In this document: positions 27,843-35,486 of the stretch, in pieces | How positions within the stretch are numbered: the first letter of the stretch is position 1 | How the letters are laid out: each line of letters starts with the position of its first letter | Assembly (NCBI RefSeq): GCF_900536025.1 | Contig: NZ_UNOZ01000028.1 | Span: forward strand, 169,700-233,699 | Reading direction: 5' to 3' | Source of the DNA: Pseudomonas reidholzensis | Lineage (GTDB): Bacteria > Pseudomonadota > Gammaproteobacteria > Pseudomonadales > Pseudomonadaceae | Length of the DNA: 64,000 nucleotides | Made by a program: the position numbers and the translations under genes | The notes under the pieces: generated by a model | Databases searched by the model: none | What the model was told of the DNA's origin: nothing | Seen by the model: the letters and a program-made list of their open reading frames with translations, nothing else

Positions 27843-28783
27843 AGCGGATTCATGTAGTGGCCGCGGTGATCCGTGGCGGCGACGGGCGCATCCTGATTGC
27901 CCGGCGTGCCGACAGCCAGCACCAGGGCGGCCTGTGGGAGTTCCCGGGGGGCAAGCTGGAGGCGGGCGAGGGCGTCGAGGCGGCGTTGGCCCGTGAGCTG
28001 CGCGAGGAGCTCGGCATCGAGGTCACGCGTTCGCGGCCGCTGATCAAGATCAGCCACGACTACCCGGACAAGCAGGTACTGCTGGACGTGCGTGAAGTCG
28101 ACGGGTTTACCGGCGAGCCTCATGGCGTCGAGGGTCAGCCCTTGGCCTGGGTCGCCCCGCGTGATCTGGACCAGTATGACTTCCCCGAGGCGAACAAGCC
28201 GATCGTCGCGGCGGCCCGTCTGCCGGATCAGTACCTGATCACCCCGGACGACCTGGAAGTCCCGCAATTGCTGCGGGGCATCCAGAAGGCCGTGGCCAAT
28301 GGCATCAAGCTGATTCAGCTGCGCGCGCCGGACATGTACGACCCCAAGTACCGTGATGTCGCGGTGGATGCGGTGGGGCTGTGCGCGGGCAAGGCGCAGT
28401 TGATGCTCAAGGGGCCGCTGGAGTGGCTGGGCGACTTCCCGGCGGCGGGCTGGCACCTGACGGCGGCGCAGCTGCGCAAGTATGCTGCCAAGGGGCGGCC
28501 GTTCCCGGCGCACCGCTGGTTGGCGGCGTCTTGCCACAGTGCCGAAGAATTGGCCCTGGCTGAGCAGATGGGGGTGGATTTTTTCACCCTGTCGCCGGTG
28601 CAGGCGACCCAGACCCATCCCGAGGCGGTGCCACTGGGGTGGGAGGAGGCTGAGCGGTTGATCGAGACTGCGAGCCGGCCGGTGTTCCTGCTGGGCGGCG
28701 TGGGGGCTGACCACCGCGAGCGTGCCTGGCAGGTTGGGGCGCAGGGTGTGGCGGGGATTCGGGCGTTCTGGCCTGAGGTCTGA
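27839..28783 (+). CDS. Nudix hydrolase (MutT-like) fused to a ThiE-like domain
   Basis: 314 residues. Residues 1-130 form a MutT-type Nudix domain: RRADSQHQGGLWEFPGGKLE followed by a complete Nudix box ending RELREELGIEV (about 38-62). MutT removes oxidised dGTP from the nucleotide pool. Residues about 138-314 resemble thiamine-phosphate synthase (TenI/ThiE) barrels: ANGIKLIQLRAPDMYDP, WHLTAAQLRKYAAKG, AASCHSAEELALAEQMGVDF and FLLGGVG. The arrangement is widespread in gamma-proteobacteria and the C-terminal half is not thought to be a thiamine enzyme; its role is unsettled. GTG start overlapping the GST stop. Confidence 0.92.
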   Translation: MKRIHVVAAVIRGGDGRILIARRADSQHQGGLWEFPGGKLEAGEGVEAALARELREELGIEVTRSRPLIKISHDYPDKQVLLDVREVDGFTGEPHGVEGQPLAWVAPRDLDQYDFPEANKPIVAAARLPDQYLITPDDLEVPQLLRGIQKAVANGIKLIQLRAPDMYDPKYRDVAVDAVGLCAGKAQLMLKGPLEWLGDFPAAGWHLTAAQLRKYAAKGRPFPAHRWLAASCHSAEELALAEQMGVDFFTLSPVQATQTHPEAVPLGWEEAERLIETASRPVFLLGGVGADHRERAWQVGAQGVAGIRAFWPEV

Positions 28784-28794
28784 GCCGGCTGTGC

Positions 28795-28912
28795 CAGGGG
28801 CCGCCTTGCGGCCCTTCGCAGGCAAGCCAGCTCCCACAGGATTAGCGCTTATCTCCAGAGCGGCGCGGTCCCTGTGGGAGCGGGCTTGCCCGCGAAGGGC
28901 CGCGAAGCGGCC
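28795..28912. repeat. REP palindrome pair
   Basis: GGCCCTTCGCAGGCAAGCCA (from about 28809) and the inverted GGGAGCGGGCTTGCCCGCGA (from about 28875) form an inverted REP pair in the convergent gap between the Nudix gene and the PduO-type gene. The first unit carries mismatches. It may also end transcription from both sides. Confidence 0.75.
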
Positions 28913-28921
28913 CCAGCACTC

Positions 28922-29488
28922 TCAGCCCTGCGGCTTGCTCGCAGGCTGCCACAAGACCTCAGCCACCCCTTGTCGCCGCCCAACGATCCGCGCTGCCACA
29001 AACAGCAGATCCGAAAGCCGGTTGATATACGCCAACCCAACCCCCTGCAACGGCTCCAGCGCATTCAACGCCTGACACCGCCGCTCGGCACTGCGCGCCA
29101 GGCTGCGGCACACGTGCGCCTGTGCCACCAGCATCGAGCCACTGGGCATGATGAAGTTCTCAAGCGGCCCCAGCTCCTCGTTCCACAGGTCGATCACGGC
29201 CTCCAGCCGCTCCACCTCCGCCAGCTTCAGCGCCTGGTAACTGGGCATCGCCAGCTCCCCGCCAAGGTCGAACAGCCGGTGCTGGCAGGGCGCCAACACC
29301 TCGATAAGCTCCTCCAGCCCCGCCTCGCTCAAGCCCGCCAGCAATACCCCCAGCTGACTGTTGAGGCTGTCGACCTCGCCAATCGCCTCGATGCGTGGAT
29401 GGTCCTTGGGCACTCGGCGTCCATCGCCCAGGCCGGTTTCGCCTTTGTCGCCAGTACGGGTGTAGATCTTCGACAGGCGATAGCCCAT
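28922..29488 (-). CDS. Cob(I)yrinic acid a,c-diamide adenosyltransferase, PduO type
   Basis: 188-residue ATP:cob(I)alamin adenosyltransferase that makes coenzyme B12. The P-loop-like TRTGDKGETGLGDGRRV (about 10-26), EAIGEVDSLNSQLG, the FIMPSG motif, and the ARSAERR helix (ATP/cobalamin contacts in PduO proteins) are all present. Start ATG 29488 lies one base after the stop of the upstream histidine-kinase gene, so both are on one leftward transcript. Unlike CobA/BtuR-type enzymes, PduO types form trimers. No other cobalamin genes are in the window. Confidence 0.92.
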   Translation of the reverse strand: MGYRLSKIYTRTGDKGETGLGDGRRVPKDHPRIEAIGEVDSLNSQLGVLLAGLSEAGLEELIEVLAPCQHRLFDLGGELAMPSYQALKLAEVERLEAVIDLWNEELGPLENFIMPSGSMLVAQAHVCRSLARSAERRCQALNALEPLQGVGLAYINRLSDLLFVAARIVGRRQGVAEVLWQPASKPQG

Positions 29489-29489
29489 G

Positions 29490-31538
29490 TCATGCCTCCG
29501 TTTTCGCCGGTGCCGCCGGCACGGGCGAGCCAAGGGGCAGGCGCAGGGTAAAGCAGGTCCCCTGGCCGGGGGTGGAGTGCACCTCCATCTGCCCCTTGTG
29601 GTTATTGGTAATGATGAAATACGAGACCGACAGGCCGAGCCCGGTGCCCTGGCCGATCTCCTTGGTGGTGAAGAACGGCTCGAAGGTGCGCTTGCGCACG
29701 GCCTCGGGCATGCCGATGCCGTTGTCCTCGACCTGGATCTCGGCCCACGGCGGGTTGAGCCGGGTGCGCAGGATGATCCGCCCCGGCTCGCTCGGCTGCG
29801 GGCGCAGGTGGATGGCCTGGGCGGCATTTTTCAGCAGGTTGAGCAGCACCTGTTCCAGCTCGTTGGCGGTACACGGCACCGGCCCCAGGCGCGGGTCGAA
29901 CTGGCGGACGATGGCCTGGCCCTTGAAGTCGAAGCCGATCGCCAGGTCGAAGTCGTTGCCGGCGATCTCCACCGCCTGGTCGATCAACCCGGGCAAGTCG
30001 CAGGGCGCCAGCTGGCGGTTGCTCAAGCGGCTGAAACTGAGCATGTGGGTGACGATTTTTGCCGCCCGTGCCCCGGCCTGCTGAATGCCATCGAGCAGCT
30101 GCGGCACTTCGCGGCTCGCCAGGTAGCGATTGACCACGGCCAGGTCGATGTCCAGCTCGGCGGCCTGCTCCTGGTTGCGCGGCAGCTCCGGCGACAGCCG
30201 TCGGCGGATGTTCTGCACGTTGTGCAGGATCGCACCGAGCGGGTTGTTGATTTCGTGGGCCATGCCCGCCGCCAGGCCGCCGACCGAGAGCATCTTCTCC
30301 GACTGCACCATCATCTCTTCCAGCGACAGCCGCTGGGTGATGTCGTCGATACGGATCACCACGCCACGGCCGCCGCCGCCCATCAGCGGGTAGAACGTCA
30401 GGGCGTAGTGGCGGGACTCGTCGTCCTTGTGCCAGGTGACCCGTTCGATCTTCGCCACCCGGTGCTTCTCGACGCTCTCCTTGAGCTGCGGCAAGAACGG
30501 CTTGAGCGGCTCGAAGGCAATGAAGATCGGCTGGTTCAGCGCCTCGTCCAGCGGCGTCCCGGAGAGCACCGTGGCCTCGTGGTTCCACTGGGTCACGTAG
30601 AGCTGCTCGTCCAGCGCGATCAGCGCCGAGGGCATCGAGTCGATGATGCTGTTCAGGTAGTTCTGGAAGCCCGTGAGCTTTTTCTCGATCTTGCTGCGCA
30701 CCTGGACTTCCAGCTCCAGCTTGCGGTTGGTGTGGCGGGTTTCCTCGGCCAGGCCCTGGGCCTGGTCGTAAGCGGTCTGGAACTCGTCGCGGGTGCGCTT
30801 GAGCTGCTGCTCGCGGGCTTCGATACGCGACAGCATGGTATTGAAGGCACTCGCCAGGCTGCCGATCTCGTCGTCGTTGCCGCGCTTGGCGCGCAGCGCG
30901 TAGCTCTCTTCACGGGTGACCTGGCGGCTGAGCTCTTCGAGCTGGTTGATCGGCTGGGTGATCAGGCGCTTGATCTGCCGGGCGACCACCAGCCAGAGCA
31001 GGATGCTGAACACCAGGATCGCCAGGCTGGCGGTCAGGGTGCCGGTATAGAACGCGGTCGGCAGCTCGCTGCTGGCGACCAGCAGCAGGTGTGCCGGCGG
31101 GCTGGCGGCGCGCGGCAGGCGGATCAGTTGGGTGCTGCGAAACTCCATCAGGCGCCAGCCATCGATGTTGCGGTAGCGCTTGGGCAACGCCAGCGGCTCG
31201 CCATGCTGCAGTTGCGCGAGCATGCGCCCGTCGCTGCCGTAGACGGCGGCGGCGCGCAGCGGCGAGTAACTGTCGAGCTCCTTGAGCAGGGCCTCGGCGG
31301 TTTCTGTCGAGTCACCGGCGCGGGCGGAGAGCTGCGGGTTGGACACCAGCCGGCCGATGGTCTGCAGGGCTTGCGGGGCCATGCTCTCCTGGGTGATCCA
31401 GTAGGCGGCGCTGATGAACGTCAGGTTGGCCACCAGCAGGATGGTCACCAGCAGCACCAGCAGGGCCGCCAGCAGTTTCTGCCCGACCGGCAGGTTGTCC
31501 AGGCGTTGGCGCAGGGTCATCGGCAAGGCAGTGTCCAT
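29490..31538 (-). CDS. Membrane sensor histidine kinase (HAMP-PAS-HisKA-HATPase), orphan
   Basis: 682 residues. TM1 at about 17-38, a periplasmic sensor of about 130 residues, TM2 near 175-195 (LAILVFSILLWLVVARQ), then HAMP, a coiled coil, a PAS domain (SIIDSMPSALIALDEQ), the phosphorylation helix GGLAAGMAHEINNPLG and an ATPase domain with NLLKNAAQAI, VEDNGIGMP and GTGLGLSVSYF. No response regulator is adjacent, so its partner is unknown. ATG 31538 is chosen because it starts just after the panE stop and precedes TM1; ATG 31520 (MTLRQRL) is an alternative. It is co-transcribed with panE upstream and the adenosyltransferase downstream. Confidence 0.9.
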   Translation of the reverse strand: MDTALPMTLRQRLDNLPVGQKLLAALLVLLVTILLVANLTFISAAYWITQESMAPQALQTIGRLVSNPQLSARAGDSTETAEALLKELDSYSPLRAAAVYGSDGRMLAQLQHGEPLALPKRYRNIDGWRLMEFRSTQLIRLPRAASPPAHLLLVASSELPTAFYTGTLTASLAILVFSILLWLVVARQIKRLITQPINQLEELSRQVTREESYALRAKRGNDDEIGSLASAFNTMLSRIEAREQQLKRTRDEFQTAYDQAQGLAEETRHTNRKLELEVQVRSKIEKKLTGFQNYLNSIIDSMPSALIALDEQLYVTQWNHEATVLSGTPLDEALNQPIFIAFEPLKPFLPQLKESVEKHRVAKIERVTWHKDDESRHYALTFYPLMGGGGRGVVIRIDDITQRLSLEEMMVQSEKMLSVGGLAAGMAHEINNPLGAILHNVQNIRRRLSPELPRNQEQAAELDIDLAVVNRYLASREVPQLLDGIQQAGARAAKIVTHMLSFSRLSNRQLAPCDLPGLIDQAVEIAGNDFDLAIGFDFKGQAIVRQFDPRLGPVPCTANELEQVLLNLLKNAAQAIHLRPQPSEPGRIILRTRLNPPWAEIQVEDNGIGMPEAVRKRTFEPFFTTKEIGQGTGLGLSVSYFIITNNHKGQMEVHSTPGQGTCFTLRLPLGSPVPAAPAKTEA

Positions 31539-31558
31539 TTCCGGTTGAGGGGGCGGCG

Positions 31559-32476
31559 TCAGTCGCTGGGCAGGCCGCGGGCCTGCAGGTTTTCGACCAG
31601 GCGCCGGCGCAGCTGTTCCAGCCGTGGCAGGGCCAGGCCATGACGGGCGGCGGCGCGGCAGGCGTGGCCGAGCAGGTAGTGCAGCTCGGTGCGGCGCGCG
31701 TGGCGCACGTCCTGGTACATCGAAGAGTAGTTGGCCGCCGTGGCGAGGATCACCCGTTGCACTTCCTCGCCGAGGTCTTCGGCCGCTTCGGGCTGGCCGC
31801 AACGGCGCAACAGTTCGGCAAGTTCCGCACACAGGGCGTCGACCTCGCCGAGGTGCTCGAGCAGGCCGCCATTGTGGCAGTCATGCAGCACGGTCAGCGG
31901 GTTGATCGCGCAATTGAGCGCCAGCTTGCGCCACAGCCGGGTGAGGATGTCCACCGTCCACTCGGCCGGGATACCCGCCTCGTGCAGGTCGTCGAACCAG
32001 TCGGGCAGGCCGCTGTTGAGCGGGTCGCCCAGCCAGTTGAAACCATGCCCGGCAAAGCGCACCCGCCAGTCGTCCTCGCGGAACGCGCCCTCGGTGCTGG
32101 AGGCAAAGATGCAGCGTGCGTGGGGCACTTGCTCGGCCACTTCGTCCTGGCTGCCCAGGCCGTTCTGCAGCAGCACCAGCTCGGCCCCGTCGGCCAGGCG
32201 CGGTGCCAGGCGGGCCAGGGCCGGCGCGGCGTCGTAGGCCTTGCAGGCCAGCAGCAGGCGATGGATCGGGCCGCCGCTTGCCGCCGTTTCCGCGGGGATG
32301 GCGAAGTGCGTCGCCTGGTCCTGTTCGAGCAGGGTCAGGCCGCCTGCGGCCTGGTAGGCCGCCAGGCGCTGCGGGTCGCGCAGGATCAGCCGGACCGCCT
32401 TGCCCGCGCGTGCCAGCCGGCACGCCCAGAGGCTGCCCAGGCTACCGGCGCCGAGAATATGCCAGGTGCTGCTCAT
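31559..32476 (-). CDS. panE: 2-dehydropantoate 2-reductase PanE/ApbA family
   Basis: 305-residue NADPH-dependent reductase that makes pantoate for coenzyme A. N-terminal Rossmann motif GAGSLGSLWACRLARAG (Gly9, Gly11, Gly14), a central LLQNGLGSQDEVAEQ, and the substrate helix region WRKLALNCAINPLTVLHDCHNGGLL carrying the catalytic Lys and Asn. The C-terminal YSSMYQDVRHARRTELHYLLGH matches the family's SS..QD....T.....NG motif. Read leftward, head-to-head with yajQ. Some Pseudomonas carry several PanE paralogues, so specificity for ketopantoate is probable rather than certain. Confidence 0.9.
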   Translation of the reverse strand: MSSTWHILGAGSLGSLWACRLARAGKAVRLILRDPQRLAAYQAAGGLTLLEQDQATHFAIPAETAASGGPIHRLLLACKAYDAAPALARLAPRLADGAELVLLQNGLGSQDEVAEQVPHARCIFASSTEGAFREDDWRVRFAGHGFNWLGDPLNSGLPDWFDDLHEAGIPAEWTVDILTRLWRKLALNCAINPLTVLHDCHNGGLLEHLGEVDALCAELAELLRRCGQPEAAEDLGEEVQRVILATAANYSSMYQDVRHARRTELHYLLGHACRAAARHGLALPRLEQLRRRLVENLQARGLPSD

Positions 32477-32494
32477 CTGCGTTTCGCAACCCGT

Positions 32495-32500
32495 TATAAT
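32495..32500 (+). promoter_or_regulatory. Candidate -10 element of yajQ
   Basis: A perfect TATAAT followed by GTG, 77 bases before the yajQ start. The -35 region is a poor match. Confidence 0.4.
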
Positions 32501-32576
32501 GTGTCCCGCATTTTAACCATCAAACCCGCCGCGCTCCATCTCCATGCCGAGCGCGCTTCTATTTTGGAGAATCACC

Positions 32577-33062
32577 ATGCCTTCGTTCGACGTGGTATCG
32601 GAACTGGACAAGCACGAAGTGCAGAACGCTGTCGACAACGCCATCAAGGAGCTGGATCGTCGCTACGACCTCAAAGGTAAGGGTAGCTTCGAATTCAAGG
32701 ACAAGGACCAGACCGTCCTGCTCACCGCCGAGGCCGAGTTCCAGCTCGAAGCCATGATCGACATCCTGCGCGGCGCGCTGGTCAAGCGCAAGATCGAGGT
32801 CAAGTGCCTCGAGGTCAAGGACGCCTATGCCTCGGGCAAGGAAATGAAGCAGGAAGCGACCTTCCGCGAGGGCATCGACAAGGAGCTGGCGAAAAAGATC
32901 GTCGCCCACATCAAGGACGCCAAGCTCAAGGTCCAGGCCGCCATCCAGGGCGAGCAAGTGCGCGTTACCGGCAAGAAGCGCGACGACCTGCAAGAGGCCA
33001 TCGCCGCCTTGCGCGCCAAGGAATTCGACATGCCGCTGCAGTTCAACAACTTCCGCGACTGA
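32577..33062 (+). CDS. yajQ: YajQ family nucleotide-binding protein (UPF0234)
   Basis: 161-residue cytoplasmic protein: MPSFDVVSELDKHEVQNAVD at the start, a central RRYDLKGKGSFEFKD, and C-terminal DAKLKVQAAIQGEQVRVTGKKRDD and MPLQFNNFRD, all highly conserved in the family. It folds as two RRM-like domains. Xanthomonas and Pseudomonas homologues bind cyclic di-GMP and influence transcription; E. coli YajQ binds RNA or nucleotides. ATG at 32577 with TTGGAGA upstream; the upstream in-frame codons are not conserved. Confidence 0.94.
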   Translation: MPSFDVVSELDKHEVQNAVDNAIKELDRRYDLKGKGSFEFKDKDQTVLLTAEAEFQLEAMIDILRGALVKRKIEVKCLEVKDAYASGKEMKQEATFREGIDKELAKKIVAHIKDAKLKVQAAIQGEQVRVTGKKRDDLQEAIAALRAKEFDMPLQFNNFRD

Positions 33063-33177
33063 TCAGGCAGCGGTCAGGAACATCGCTGGCCCGATGAGGT
33101 CCATCGCTTCCAGTGGCCGCTGAAACCCTGCGGCTTGCCTGTTTGTGTTATGTGCCGCTAGGCATCAGGAGATGACA

Positions 33178-34017
33178 ATGGATTTGAACGCTGAGGTCGA
33201 TCAGCTGGTCCGCCAATCGCAGACCTGGGTCCCCTTGATAATGGAATACGGCAGCCGTGTGCTGCTGGCGCTGCTGACCCTGGCTGTCGGCTGGTGGATC
33301 ACCAACAAGCTCAGCGCTCGCCTGGGCAAGCTGGTGGGCCTGCGTAACTCGGACCTGGCCCTGCAGGGCTTTATCAGCACCTTGGCCAATATCGTGCTGA
33401 AGGTCCTGTTGATGGTCAGCGTGGCGTCGATGATCGGCATCGAGACCACCTCGTTCGTTGCCGCCATCGGTGCCGCGGGCTTGGCCATCGGCCTGGCCTT
33501 GCAGGGCAGCCTGGCGAACTTCGCCGGTGGCGTGCTGATCCTGCTGTTCCGGCCGTTCCGTATCGGTGACTGGATCGAGGCGCAGGGTGTCAGTGGCACC
33601 GTCGACAGCATCCAGATCTTCCACACGGTGCTGCGTACCGGCGACAACAAGACGGTGATCATGCCCAACGGCAGCCTGTCCAACGGCATCATCACCAACA
33701 CCAACCGTCAGCCGACGCGCAAGGTGGTGTTCGATGTCGGCGTCGATTACGAAGCCGACCTGCAGAAGGCGCGCAACGTGCTGCTGGAGCTGGGGCAGGA
33801 TCCGCGGGTGCTGGCCGAGCCAGCGCCACAGGCGGTGATCTCGACCCTGGGCGACAGCTCGATTACCGTGTCCTTGCGGCTGTGGGTGAAGACTGCCGAT
33901 TACTGGGATGTGATGTTCATGCTCAACGAGCATGCGCGTGACCGGCTCAAGGCCGAGGGCATCGACATTCCGTTTCCGCAGCGGGTGATTCGCGTGGTGC
34001 AGGAAACCGCCGCGTAA
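33178..34017 (+). CDS. mscS: Small-conductance mechanosensitive channel, MscS family
   Basis: 279 residues, close to E. coli MscS (286). Three N-terminal membrane segments, the last (about 85-125) Gly/Ala-rich and pore-lining: SFVAAIGAAGLAIGLALQGSLANFAGG. A cytoplasmic beta domain follows with FRIGDWIEAQGVSGTVDSIQIFHTVLRTGDNKTVIMPNG (split across positions 120-160) and an alpha/beta vestibule. The channel opens under membrane tension to release solutes. ATG 33178 is preferred over ATG 33172, because CAGGAG lies six bases before the former. Confidence 0.93.
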   Translation: MDLNAEVDQLVRQSQTWVPLIMEYGSRVLLALLTLAVGWWITNKLSARLGKLVGLRNSDLALQGFISTLANIVLKVLLMVSVASMIGIETTSFVAAIGAAGLAIGLALQGSLANFAGGVLILLFRPFRIGDWIEAQGVSGTVDSIQIFHTVLRTGDNKTVIMPNGSLSNGIITNTNRQPTRKVVFDVGVDYEADLQKARNVLLELGQDPRVLAEPAPQAVISTLGDSSITVSLRLWVKTADYWDVMFMLNEHARDRLKAEGIDIPFPQRVIRVVQETAA

Positions 34018-34034
34018 CAGCCGAACCGCGCAAG

Positions 34035-34127
34035 CCCCTGTAGGAGCGGGCTTGCCCGCGATGACGTTCGACCGAGCAACCCTGTTGCTGCGTCTGACGC
34101 CATCGCGGGCAAGCCCGCTCCTACATT
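34035..34127. repeat. REP palindrome pair (inverted)
   Basis: GTAGGAGCGGGCTTGCCCGC near 34040 and its complement GCGGGCAAGCCCGCTCCTAC near 34105-34124 flank about 45 bases. Both arms can also form hairpins on their own. They lie between mscS and the mdfA-like gene. Confidence 0.85.
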
Positions 34128-34216
34128 TTTTTGTCCCTCCTTACACTTGTTCACAGCCAGTAACGCCCACTTCTGGCATATAACCTGACCCTTTTCGTAC
34201 CCCAACGACGTTCACC

Positions 34217-35461
34217 ATGAAACCATTGCTGCACATCACCCCTCGGCAAGCCTTGTTGTTCGGCCTGACCCTGGCCCTGTTCGAGCTGCTCACCTATCTG
34301 GCCAGCGACGCGGTCATGCCGGCGATGCCGGTGGTGGTCGGCGAGCTCAACGCCAGCCCTGAGTTCATCCCGCACGCCCTGAACCTGTACCTGCTCGGCG
34401 GGGTGGTCCTGCAATGGCTGATCGGCCCGCTGGCCGACCGTTATGGGCGGCGGCCGTTGCTGCTGTCCGGCTGCATCCTCTTCGGCCTGGCCTGCCTGGC
34501 CACCTACTGGGTGCATGACATCGGCCTGTTCAACCTGCTGCGCCTGCTGCAGGGCATCGGCCTGGGCTTTGTCGTCACGGTCAGCTACCCGGCGCTCAAC
34601 GAAGCGTTCAGCGAGGCCGATGCGGTGCGCATGATGGCCTTGCTGGCGAACATCGCCTTGCTCTCGCCGCTGCTCGGGCCGCTGGTCGGTACCCTGATGC
34701 TGCAATGGCTGGATTGGCGCTGGCTGTTCGTGGCGTTCGCCGTGGGTGCCGTGTTGACCTGGGGGCTGCTCTACCGGTTGATGCCGGAAACCCTCGGCGT
34801 CGAGCGCCGGGACGGCTCGACCCTGCCGTTCACGCCGATCCACCTGCTGCCGTTGCTAGCCGGTTACGGCCAGTTGCTGGGCAACCGCCGCTTTGTCGCC
34901 GGCAGCGCGGCGCTGGGCCTGGTCGGCCTGCCGCTGATTGGCTGGATCGGCCTGTCGCCGGTGCTGCTGATCCATGACGAAGGGCTGAGCACGATGGCCT
35001 ACGCACTGTGGCAGCTGCCGGTGTTCGGCGGGTTGATCATGGGCAACCTGATCATCAACCGGATCGCCGACCGCTACCCGCTGGCGACGCTCGTGCGCGG
35101 TGCGCTGGTGCCTTACCTGGCGGGCTTGTGCCTGATGCTCGTGGCGACCTGGCTGTGGCCATCGGTGACCAGCGTGGTGGCGGGGATGTCGCTGTATGCC
35201 CTGGGCCTGGGCGTGGCCAACGCGGTGCTGTACCGCATGACGCTGTTCTCCAGCGAGCAGAGCAAGGGCCTGGTCTCGGCGATGCTGGGGATGATCACCA
35301 TCGCCTTGCTGGGGTTGGGCGGCGCCTTGCTGGCGATGATCGGCGCGGGCGCGAGCCTGCTGCACTTCGCCCTGGCGGCGAGCGTGGCCGGTGCGTTGGC
35401 GCTATGGCCGTTGTGGTTCGTGGTCGGCGCACGGCCGGATGCGGGCGCTGTGGCTGAATGA
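34217..35461 (+). CDS. MdfA-like multidrug efflux MFS transporter (DHA1 family)
   Basis: 414 residues, 12 predicted membrane helices. The TM1 segment FELLTYLASDAVMPAMPVV matches MdfA, whose two membrane-embedded acidic residues correspond to Glu23 and Asp31 here. Motif A, GPLADRYGRRPLLLSG, lies between TM2 and TM3, and motif C is in the ALLANIALLSPLLGPLVGTLM segment of TM5. MdfA exports lipophilic cations and chloramphenicol by proton antiport; the substrates here are not known. Its 3' end faces ampG across a hairpin. Confidence 0.88.
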   Translation: MKPLLHITPRQALLFGLTLALFELLTYLASDAVMPAMPVVVGELNASPEFIPHALNLYLLGGVVLQWLIGPLADRYGRRPLLLSGCILFGLACLATYWVHDIGLFNLLRLLQGIGLGFVVTVSYPALNEAFSEADAVRMMALLANIALLSPLLGPLVGTLMLQWLDWRWLFVAFAVGAVLTWGLLYRLMPETLGVERRDGSTLPFTPIHLLPLLAGYGQLLGNRRFVAGSAALGLVGLPLIGWIGLSPVLLIHDEGLSTMAYALWQLPVFGGLIMGNLIINRIADRYPLATLVRGALVPYLAGLCLMLVATWLWPSVTSVVAGMSLYALGLGVANAVLYRMTLFSSEQSKGLVSAMLGMITIALLGLGGALLAMIGAGASLLHFALAASVAGALALWPLWFVVGARPDAGAVAE

Positions 35462-35463
35462 AT

Positions 35464-35485
35464 CGGGGGTGCCAGGCACCCCCCG
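35464..35485. terminator. Bidirectional hairpin between the mdfA-like gene and ampG
   Basis: GGGGGTG and CACCCCC pair around CCAGG in the 25-base gap between convergent stops. There is no T tract on either side. Confidence 0.45.
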
Positions 35486-35486
35486 T

